Shown: positions 37,240 through 64,000 of the stretch, piece after piece
Numbering within the stretch: position 1 is the stretch's first letter
How the letters are laid out: each line of letters begins with the position of its first letter
Assembly (NCBI RefSeq): GCF_001949145.1
Contig: NW_019091471.1
Location: 403,044-467,043 of the forward strand
Length of the DNA: 64,000 nucleotides
Direction: 5' to 3'
Source of the DNA: Acanthaster planci
Taxonomy: Eukaryota; Echinodermata; Asteroidea; Valvatida; Acanthasteridae
The notes under the pieces: model-generated
Told to the model about the DNA's origin: nothing
Seen by the model: only the letters and a program-made list of their open reading frames with translations
Database searches by the model: none
Position numbers and translations under genes: made by a program

Positions 37240-38780
37240 TACCGATACAGAAACGTATAAGGGCAACATGTAAAAATGTTTTTGAGTTACTGTCTCGCGG
37301 CGAGTTGAATTGTTGAATGAGTATCTCGCCGCGGCGAGTTATACGACCTTACCGCGGCGTGAAATTGAAATCCTGCCACGCCAAGTTTCATAAATCCTAT
37401 TTGGCGTTCTCAGTTGTATAATCAGGGTTGATTGCAGTGAAATTGGGTTTCAGATTACTTTAAGCGAAGCTTGATTCAGCAAAGCTGGATTTCTAACACA
37501 AAAGAAAACTAAAGAAATTTTGGGGGTATGGATTTCCATATTTTGAAGTGGGTAGACTACTTCGACTCCCTGGTAGATTACCCAATGAAAGGATTACGAT
37601 GCCTTTTCATTTATACTTAAATAATCGTAGGCTATTTGCATAAGCGCCGCGAGGGGGACCCTGAAAAGAAGGGTGGAAAAAAGAAAACAGCCAAAGAAAT
37701 GACAATTAAAAATGAAATAGAATGAAATTATTTGCTTGAGAAGAAAGAAAATCGACCCGGTCCCCCCCCCCAGTTAAATGTTGTTGTTTGCCCCCTCCGT
37801 CAAAAAATTCTGGCGACGCGCGCCCATGTATATTTTAGCCAATATGTGTTGCCATTTCAGACCAAACCTCGATGTTGCTATCATCTTAACATTAAAATTT
37901 GCCATGATTTAGCCTCAACAGGCAAAAAGAAAAATGAAGCGAAGGTGAAAGGGAAACTAACACTCACTTTTTTTCATCAACTGGATTGAAATCCCCGCGC
38001 CCTTTGACCTCACATCCATGCGTTCACTCGTCACAATCCGCCCATACAGCGCAGAGCGCTAGGAAGGGCAAATACGTAACGTTTTTTTTTTATCAAGAGC
38101 TTACTGGATGGAGCTTAACATTTGAACACTGGTCGACACTTCTGGCCCAGTGCGCATGACACCATGCACTTATACTATATTTGGGGATTAGGGCACTAGG
38201 TAATTTAAAATGCTTTGAGCGTCTAAAGCTGTGAGGTACTTCACGCGTAGCGTTTGTAAAAGTAGGCCTACTGTTTTTTATCTCCATTTTAAGTTATACA
38301 AATTTCGACTGATGAAAGTTCAAATGTAACTTTCAAGTCCGCTTGCTTCTGTTTGGCACTTGGAAACTGTAGAAAGGAATTAAAACCAGTCTACCCCTCA
38401 TCTGAATGTGGAAATTCTTATAAAAAAAAGATATCTTTTGTTTTCTTCTGTGTTGAAAAACAAGCTTTGTTGAAATGCAATATAAATCTCCTTTTGTTCC
38501 AATTAGCAATCTAAAACCAAATCTCACTGCATTTCACCCTAAAGATACATTTGAAAACGATACAAGTGATGAATAGGACTTATGAAACTATATTGAAATA
38601 TTCACTGCGGCGGGATATCAATTTGACGCCGCGGTAAGATCGTATAACTCGCCGCGGCAAGGTAGACATTCAACAATTTAATTCGCCGCAGCGAGATAGT
38701 AAGTCGCCGCGGCGAGATAGTTACTCGACAAAAGGTTTGCAAGTTGCCCTTATATGCTTCCGTATAAGCAACAAAATGAA
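37240..38780. mobile_element. 1.5-kb element with long inverted ends built of CGCCGCGG palindromes
   Basis: The left arm (about 37240-37375) and the right arm (about 38605-38780) are inverted copies. Shared landmarks, read inward, are ATAAGGGCAAC, GAGT(T)ACT, two to four CTCGCCGCGGCGAG-like palindromes, TTGTTGAATG, GAGTTATACGA, CTTACCGCGGCGT and AAATTGA. The arms span about 130-170 bases at roughly 70-75 percent identity by eye. The interior of about 1.2 kb encodes nothing recognisable, so it would be a nonautonomous DNA transposon. The right end lies about 110 bases from the stop codon of the GT77 gene. Confidence 0.65.
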
Positions 38781-38891
38781 TCGGCCTTTACAAATTCGCA
38801 AAAGTTGAACCCATTTCAACTTCTGTACACGAAACTGCTGAAAACTAAAATCTGAGGGCGATGCTGTGCCAAATTTTGTTTTGAAATTAGA

Positions 38892-39805
38892 CTATTTGTT
38901 TACTAGCCACAGCTTGCAGTTTTCAAAAACATACTTTTTGTTCGCATGATCAGGAATAAATGCTGCATGAAAAACTGCCGTTTTGCGGGTGACTTTTTTG
39001 CACACTCTGTTGTCCCAATCGCAGAATGTCTTGCAAGTCGGGAAACTATGAAAACTCAGAGACCTCACCTTGAGATCAGGACTTATCTTGGACGAGGTGA
39101 TGTAGTTCAGGACATCCTGGTCATACCGCACCTTGGGCTGGGTCTCTAGGACCCAGACCCATAGTCGAAGGAAGTACTCAGTCCGGTTGGTCGGCCGGTA
39201 GAAACCAACCCCGGCGTTGAAAACTCGACGATAATCCCTCATGAACGCGACATCGTACTGGTCGCCGCTGAAATAAGGAAAGGGGTCGTTGAACCAAAAG
39301 GTGTCCGAGTCGCAGAAAAACACCTCGAAACCCTGTTGGATAAACTCCAGCACGTAGCTCGGCCTGCGATTGACAAGTTTGGTGTAGTTGGCTGTGCCGT
39401 AGTTCAGAGCCTCTTTGGGGGTGTCCACGGCATTCGGTGGCTTCATGACGTGAAGACCGTAGCTGTGGTTGAGCAGGACCTCGTAAGCCATTGCATCCTC
39501 GGCTATCACGACCACTTCTGGATGGATGCCAACTTGCTGGATGCTCATCAGCATGTTTTCGGTGAAGTCCAGGAATCCCGAGTTAGTTGTGGTTAGGACA
39601 ATTTTCCGCAAGAGCAGTGACTTCGCCAAAAGTCGCACCTTGGCCGTAAATGACGGGTCAGTAAATAACGGAGCAGTGGCAGCCATCGAATTGTCATGAG
39701 GCAGACTCTTCGGGGCCTCGGCCACCGATCTCGTAACAAGATCTAGGGTGTCCGGCAGTTCCCCTTCGTTCACATCGATTGGTGCGCTTTTCAACCACAA
39801 ACAGA
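38892..39805 (-). CDS. GT77 catalytic exon
   Basis: A single exon carries the entire catalytic domain. The acceptor is TTTTTTCCTTACAG. The reading frame stays open upstream through the intron to an ATG at 39899, which would give an alternative N-terminus that also contains a hydrophobic stretch (ALICLFFCLVFHIMNSFF). I favour the spliced form because the acceptor is strong and exon 2 supplies a cleaner anchor. Stop at 38892-38894. Confidence 0.85.
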
Positions 39806-41273
39806 CTGTAAGGAAAAAAGAATTCATGATATGAAAAACTAAACAGAAAAACAAACAAATTAAAGCAGAAAAGGGAATTTGTTCCATAAATGAGCACACC
39901 CTTTTAACACACGACGGAAACTCGGACCCATGAGCACCTAATAATTACAAACAAGACCAGACCAACATCACTGTGATTGACGAAAGCTTACCAAAATGAC
40001 CGGGGAATTTGCGAATTGGTGATTATACCCGTTTATGTAAGAGTTCCATTTACGGACATCACTCATTTTCCCTTGCAGAAGTCTAGTAGCCATCAGAGAG
40101 TGATACAACATGTTCTAAAAAGTCAAATTTAGCATGAAAATGTTGGACCACTTATTTACGAAACACTTTAGAATTTTTCATCTGGTAGGGTTTGTGCACA
40201 AGTTGTCAAGTGATGTCCTGATACAGAGCGTTTTCCCAGGTTTATAACTTACCACTTGCAAACGTGACTAAAAGGAGCATTCCAAGAGCAAGACGGCTAA
40301 ACGATCTTGCCGTCAAAAACCTCTCAAAGGAGCCGCAAAGCCACAGCTGAAATAAAACAGATGGTTTTGTTTGTGTTCAAGTTGAAAGCTCCTAAAAGTG
40401 ACCATCCCAAACTAGTACAGAAAACTTGAAGTTTAGGAAGTACTAGTCGGAAATTGTAGCATTAGGCTAGCCCAAACTGTACTATGGATCTTGCTGAATA
40501 ACTTACTCGTTACTTTGTCCTCTTGAATACTCCACTTAGAAGTCTCACTAAGAGACTTTGGAGAGTGGCTTAAGTTTAAATTAACGACTGAGTTTTGTGG
40601 TGATTTAGGGCATCAACGGTATCCCGTGGGAATCTGGTCTATTTTCTAATCATCCATTATCCTAATCAATCCTGCACATTCTTCCAAAACCTCCCGTTTC
40701 GAAGGACAAGGGCTAATCCATCCACTCCATAATTCAAATACGGTCGGAACCACTGTGGAAGTTACAGATGCACTGTGTTTATTGTGGCCACAAATCGCCT
40801 TCGGCCGTTCCACCGTACACGTACACTACTCCAAAAAAAAAGACTTTTCCCTGAAACTGGCCATTTTGAGAGAAATGTGCATTTGATGTTTTGAAACATT
40901 TTTTTAATTTTTTTTATCCCAATGAAAAGACCATTTGGAAAAAAAATGAAAGAATTAGACCACACTCATTGCTTGGAACAAAATTACAAGTTAAGAAAAA
41001 AGTGGTCCTTAACTTTGTTGAGTAGTATATTTCGCTGTGCCGCTTGGGCCACCTATGACCCTAGCCAGGTAACTCCACGTTCACTAACTTCCCTGTAACG
41101 GGTATGAAAGATCGATTCATTCACCTCATTCCCTTTACATTTTACCACGTGGACGCATAGGCAATTTAGTCGTACGCATACTCACCATTCCGGGAAGAAA
41201 TACCTCGACCTGTCGCGACCTGTAGTAACTGGACAGAGCCTCACACCGTCTGAGTGTCGTATTTCTCAGCCAT
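38892..41273 (-). CDS. GT77-type glycosyltransferase (nucleotide-diphospho-sugar transferase)
   Basis: The exons are 41247-41273 (tentative, MAEKYDTQT), 40253-40346 and 38892-39805. Joins are phase 0 and G|TC; the full model has 344 residues. Exon 2 encodes a basic stub and a hydrophobic anchor (FSRLALGMLLLVTFAS) that continues as VCLWLK in exon 3, giving a type II Golgi membrane topology. The lumenal domain carries the DxD metal/nucleotide-sugar motif (VFFCDSDTFWFNDPFPY), preceded by the NYGTANYTKLVNRRP segment, and a Cys-rich end (FPTCKTFCDWDNRVCKK). This layout fits the PF03407 'Nucleot_trans' / GT77 family, which includes plant xylosyl- and arabinosyltransferases and is expanded in many marine invertebrates. 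The donor and acceptor sugars cannot be told. Potential N-glycosylation sites include NHS, NYT and NRT. Confidence 0.82.
40038..40238. mobile_element. MITE-like element, family A, copy 2
   Basis: It starts TAAGAGTTCCATTTACGGAC and ends with TGATGTCCTGATACAGAGCG, then TTTTCCC, matching the copy at 5622-5838. It lies in the last intron of the GT77 gene. Its right end is about 14 bases from the splice donor of exon 2 (donor GT at 40251-40252, minus strand). Confidence 0.6.
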
Positions 41274-44200
41274 CGTTTTGAGCGAAGAGATGTATGCATG
41301 TTAACGACAGTTTTTCTTTATCTTTCTGGGAAAACATTGACACGAATTTGTAGAATTACAGCGGAACGAGTTGATGTTGTCGAAAAGGCAAACAATTCCG
41401 CCCGAAGGCACTCATCCGTTAAACCAGGGCTTTTTCAATCAGAGCCTCTAAGGTAAAACATAATTCATAAATGTTTACAATCAATATAAATAGTTTTCAG
41501 CGATGTAAATAAAGTCTACTACTTACAGCTAAGAGGGAGAACACTTTAGTCTGGCAAATGAAAACGGCGACACCGAAAAAAGAGAGAGACTTGGTCTAAC
41601 CACGAGCTAGGTGTTGACTTCGGCCAACGCCCTAATGGCTTCAGCGCAGGTGGCCTCATGCACCCTGCAGTTCACCCGACTCGAAGAGGGCGGTAAATTT
41701 AAATAATAATCAGGCACGCGGTTCCAAAATGCTTTGCATTCGTGCAACCTTGAGTAAAGTGCACCACGAGTGAGGAATAGTCAGATACCTGAATCTGAAG
41801 CGTGCTGCAAAAAGCCCCACTTTATCAAGTCTTCCTATACTGCCAGCATATACATAATAGACACAAGTTGTATTTTTTTGCGAAAGAAAATGTTACGCTC
41901 TACACTGTTTGTATTTCACGACTAGCAAACATTGTAAGAGTAACGGCCTACACCAATTGGGGACAAAATCGGGTTTCTTTTTGATGGGCGTGTTTCTCTA
42001 TTCGCAGTGTTTCGCTGAAGAGCTCATAACAGATAGTCAAATTCAAATGGATGCTCGACTTTGTTCTAAAAACTATGCTTGATGGCTTGCAGGCTTTGAA
42101 GGGTGAAAGAGGTTTTATGTTGTCAGTTTTTGTCGAATAAGACTCAAACAAAGTTTGTTATCATCTTTCACATTCGTACAAATTTTGATAAATCATAAAT
42201 GAAGCAAGACAAACAGTACTTTAACCCTAGAATGTGGCCAACCGGCAGGTGCCAGCCTTAATGCAACAGCACGAGCTGACAGCTGTCGACCAATGAGAAG
42301 CTTCAACTGGGTGGCAAACGCGTGAAGGCACATTTCGCATGCACGCCGAGCTTGGCCCATAACAGCAATGAGTAAAGTCCAGTGAATCACACTTTACAGC
42401 TACATGTACTATCATTCCCTTTTTATTTACAAATTGTAAATGCACAGACTAAATTACAGATATCATACAGTAGACTATAAATATTAAATAACTGAACTCA
42501 CCGCATTCTAAAAAAGGACAATATGCTTCATTAAATTTATATAAAAAATCGATTTACATAAATTAAATTGACAAAACAAAAAAATGTACTGATGTTTAAA
42601 TGAAATAATTTGGGTACTGTGCAATGTCATTACAGCTTTTGTCATAGTGCAGTGAGGATCTAAGAACTGCATGCATTTGCATGGTAAGTAAGTCTTCAGC
42701 ACCAAGTGACGCCAGCAGTAAAATTCTGCTGAAAATAATCTGTCCGTAAATTCAATTTTATTTTACCTACCTATGTGACGTGAGGCGCACACCCAAATGC
42801 GACAGATAAAAGCAGGCACTGCCACCATAAGTCCGTGTCCCTCTCCACCAATTACTTCGCGCTAATTTGTAATCTTGTTTCGTTATTCAATAATTCACGA
42901 TAATTGTCCATGTTTTTTTAAACATTTCTGTACCCAGGCACGTATCTGTACCCTTGTTTTGTTTCAATGCAAAAAAAATCATCTTCAACTGAACAAGTTC
43001 GCCGTCTTCAATACTGCCGTGAAAAAAATATTCTACAAGAGTTTGCACCCTTATACCAGTTAACAGTGAGAATTATCAACAATTGACAATTTAACAATTT
43101 AAAAAGGACAAAAATGGCTTAAATGCCTCGTCTTTGCAATCCGCAAAATATGATACTTCAGTATAGACAATCTGTGTTCATGTTTTAGAATAATCATTCA
43201 TGAAATCGAACGTGTAGATTAACAAAAGGGGATTGCATCTGTCCTTTGGACAAGTACATGTTGTATTGTTCCGTTCACTGAAAACACTTGTGAAGTACTG
43301 ACTACAAACTTTAACAGCATTCTTCTAAGTATGGCATTCACTTTATACACAGTAAATGCAGAATAGCTAAACAGTATAAATAAACCAATTGTGGCCTTGG
43401 AAAAAAAGCTCCAGTCTCTATAGTTTCGTTGGTTTTGCTTGCTATTTAGGGGTTGGAGAACACACGAATACATGTCTTCTGTCTAAGCCAGCAGCGATGT
43501 CAAGTAAAAATAAAAGACTATTAAAACAATTCCCTGTTAACATGTCCATTTGTGACAAATCCTTAGTACAAAATGTTTCATCGATGTTGCATATTTATTA
43601 CCTTTGGAAGGACTGCCACAGAGTGCATAGGCAATATTTCATTCACAAAACGATCCATAAAATGTGTTTGCAACAAGTTAACATAAAAACAAATTTTACA
43701 CTACCAGGATTATCATGGCCTTTGTGTTTGTGAATATCTCTTTTTTTAAATAGCTCGAACAAAATATGTCACATATTTTGAAGCCTTTCACCGCCCACAA
43801 CTGTTGTTAACGGCCTATTCTCAGTATTTCCAAACCTTCAGTACTTTTCATTCTTACAATAAAACTATTTTCAATTCTGCCTTCCTTAGAAATTGTAAAA
43901 AAATGAAACCACTCTCTCAAAATAACAAATAAAACAAGACACTTTCAAATACAGTGTCGAAATAAAAAAAATTACAGCTTGAAAACTGGTCATGTCCTGA
44001 TCACATTATAAGTAAAATAACAGGGTTGAAAACAAATTGTGGAAGTCCGGTCTTTGCCACGCAAAATAAATATTTCAAATTTACATTGTACAATACAAAG
44101 TCCATATATACACACCAATACTGTTAACTAATGCCTGTTAATGTTTCCAAACCATTCCTAATCCTCCATTAATCACCCCCCCCCCAATTGAAGACATCGT

Positions 44201-46534
44201 TTTGGCTGACCTTTCCTTACAAAATAAGATTACCTTGTATACTCGGACAACTTTGAGCGAGAATTACCTTCACCAACAAATGACAAAGCAAGCCAGGGAC
44301 AAAATAATGGATAAAGAAAGAGGGAAATCTCAGATGAACTCGCTCAGTACGTTTAATGTGCAAAAAAAGCTTTGCTTTAAAAGCAATGAAACGATCAAAA
44401 TGTAGACAATGAGGTCTGAGCAGACCCTTTGGTCGGAACCACTACAGTTAACTGGTTCACCAACGACTACGAAATGCAAAACAGTCACGTGGTTGCCAAC
44501 AAAGAGAACACTTCCAACCCACATGGCTCTTCTCAACCAATGAGGGGGTGCTTCATCTCAAGGTGGATAACCACTGCATGATGAAGTGCACATTTCCAAG
44601 GCACAACTTCAACATGTTAGATTTTCAGGTTGCCCCCCCAACAAAGACGGACAAATAGTGACACAGCAAATGGTTTGAAAAATACTGACCCAATTCAACA
44701 GAACTAAGGCCATGTCTGCAATATCCTTTCAGGGCTACGGCTATGTCTATTGTCAGTATGCTTTCGAATAATTTCAATGGGCACAGAGCTAGACAAAGCT
44801 CCAAACAGATTCCGATGCAGCTTAAAAAGCAGAAAACACTGCTCAGCTGCTTTTTGTGTGAGTGTGCTTAGCAAAAATGAGACACGAACCAGTCACAAGT
44901 CACATACCAAGCATGGCACTTCGGCTGCTCCCCTATTTTTCCCAAGCACATATATTCCACATTTGACCAGTTTTTCTGCTTAGTGGCTTGGTGAAATCTG
45001 GATCCAGGGGTCAAAGAAATGAAGAGTAAAAATTGCCAAATCAATACAGTATTGATTAACTAGTGTCACCTTTACAACTCCATAAGATATCACAAAATCT
45101 CTGTATGATGATGGTATTTCGGTTAGTGTTACAAATACAGTGCGATTTTGAAGCTTAGAAGGCTATATTTTGCTAGCTGTGAAATACATACCGGTGCTGT
45201 GGGGATGCATCCCAGAGCCACAAAATTTGAAGTCTGTTAGGCAAATAATCTAAGACTCTGCAAAAACTTATCTGATCATTGCCCCGGAAAAGTGACTTTT
45301 CGGTCAGACAAGCCATCCTCAGATATGGTGCTTACTAAGAAAGACTTTCAGAGCTGGCAAACAAGAACAAGGCAATCCAAGTTCATCTTTGAAGGTGTAC
45401 CAGTTAATCATCGATTTGTACAATCCATAGCTGAAACCTGTTCACTCTACTGTCAAGGATCTGAGCGTACAGCAAAAAAAAAAGGCATTGGACATGTACA
45501 AGTCTGCAAAGACGTGTTCAAGACCGCAAAGACACCAAAACTTGGTGCACATTCAGCTGAAAGCCAACCAAATGTATTTATATCCCCCCTGCAAGAACTC
45601 ATGTGCACACACAGTGTGTCTCTGCACAGGAACTCTCGTCAGAGATCAAGTATTATTTCCAGAGAAGTAAAACATGAACGTCTTGTGATGCTTTAAAATA
45701 TGTACAGAAGAAGTAATTGGCACTGTTTTCACTGTCTGGCATATACTTGCCAACACCGGAAACTCAGACAACGGTGCACGCAGATGCAAGGGTCTTGTTG
45801 TCTCATTCCCTGCTTCTATTCATTTGTTTATACTGATTCATTTGTGATCCCTGAACACGTGATAAGCAAAACTGGAATATTTTGGTCTGGAAACTGGACA
45901 GTAAGAACACATAGATGCCAATGGCTGTTTCTTTCTGTGACCGGACAAGCAGGTGGACAAATGCGATGAAGCTGTGTGCATATAAATATGCAGTGAATGT
46001 ATATAAATGAAACAGCGGTGGGGGCTTATATTTAAGCCATGGGTCATTGTGCAATGATGTGTTGCAATGATTTCTTATTCGATCTTAAGGAATAAACGTA
46101 TTGTGGTTTGTTATTGTTTACCATTCATCAAGATCACGACGCTCTGGGAATCTACATAATAACCAGGGGCAAAGCAACCTCCCCAGATGGTGTGCAGTGA
46201 GTGAGGCTTTCTTCTGTTTTTGTGTTTTTTTTTCAGAAAACCAGTTTGTTGCAATTTTAGGCCTTTGAAAACCCAAACCTCATAATAATTTTGATAACAT
46301 CAGAACAGTTGGCAGGCATGCTGGCAGTCCTCTTCCACTTTGCATTAAATGCTACCACCTCCTGTGAGTTATGTACACTAAAAAAACCAACATTAATTCT
46401 TTACCTTTGAATAAAGGGACACTTTTAAAGATTTTTCATGTCAGCATTACACAGTCAGGAACACTGCGTAGAGCACTAATAGTCTTAACTCTTGTGGTAC
46501 AAGAACGCTGATATACAGGTTTAGTTTGTTTGAG
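41274..46534. other. Intergenic DNA and probable TANC 3' UTR
   Basis: No supported exon. The first part (to about 41700) is moderately CG-containing and would be the GT77 promoter. From about 42.4 kb on, the DNA is AT-rich and may be the 3' UTR of the TANC transcript; AATAAA on the minus strand occurs as TTTATT near 42424 and 43590. A family-C MITE-like copy lies at 44706-44823. A 134-codon plus-strand frame at 45292-45696 has no recognisable domain and is antisense to the presumed UTR. Confidence 0.4.
44706..44823 (+). mobile_element. MITE-like element, family C, copy 3
   Basis: It begins AAGGCCATGTCTGCAATATC, then AGGGCTACGGCTATGTCTAT, and ends CAGATTCCGATGCAGCTT. It has TA at both borders, as in copy 2, and is more diverged in the middle than the other two copies. 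Confidence 0.55.

Positions 46535-64000
<17,466 letters not shown>

Larger units (their letters stand above)
34249..38891. other. Intergenic stretch between MCM9 and GT77 gene (convergent)
   Basis: It probably holds both 3' UTRs. A possible MCM9 poly(A) signal is ATTAAA at 34452, and others follow. There is no supported exon. Mobile elements at 35333-35476 and about 37240-38780 are listed separately. Short open frames here have biased, AT-driven composition. Confidence 0.5.

Noticed and set aside
39806-39899. Start of the GT77 protein at the ATG at 39899
   Set aside because: This is intron sequence ending in a strong TTTTTTCCTTACAG acceptor; the spliced exon at 40253-40346 supplies a better anchor, though an intron-retained isoform is possible.
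45292-45696. 134-codon plus-strand open frame
   Set aside because: No recognisable domain or splice context, and antisense to the presumed TANC 3' UTR; could be chance.

Overview
The window looks like a gene-containing stretch of a marine invertebrate genome: intron-rich, AT-rich noncoding DNA, many short palindromic TACATGTA tracts, tRNA-derived SINE-like repeats and a dense set of small inverted-repeat elements. Two genes that I can reconstruct almost exon by exon (MCM9 and a TANC-family scaffold) resemble their vertebrate counterparts closely in order and motifs. An invertebrate deuterostome, possibly an echinoderm such as a sea star, is my best guess. This rests on repeat style and protein similarity judged from memory, not on a search.

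Layout. 1-8 kb: repeat-rich DNA with TACATGTA clusters and one small minus-strand gene candidate (exons near 6.7 and 6.0 kb), followed by an unassigned plus-strand candidate first exon at 8.1 kb. 13.3-20.9 kb: a minus-strand C2H2 zinc-finger gene. I join four exons by matching splice phases: an arginine/leucine-rich start exon, two Cys-rich exons, and a terminal exon with five fingers. 21.6-34.2 kb: a complete plus-strand MCM9 gene (17 coding exons, predicted 1182 residues), head to head with the zinc-finger gene across a CpG-containing interval. 38.9-41.3 kb: a minus-strand GT77-type glycosyltransferase with a membrane anchor and a DxD motif. 46.5-64.0 kb: a minus-strand TANC1/TANC2/rolling-pebbles homologue (19 exons seen, 1772 residues). 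It has a P-loop NTPase, ankyrin repeats, TPRs and a C-terminal PDZ-ligand-like tail; its N-terminus lies beyond the window.

The genes do not form one pathway. MCM9 is a DNA-repair helicase, TANC a cortical/postsynaptic scaffold, the GT77 protein a Golgi enzyme, and the zinc-finger protein a probable DNA-binding regulator. The most original signal is in the noncoding DNA. At least eight distinct inverted-repeat (MITE-like) families are present. Several have recognisable target-site duplications, and several sit within tens of bases of splice sites. There is also a 1.5-kb element whose ends carry repeats of a CGCCGCGG palindrome.
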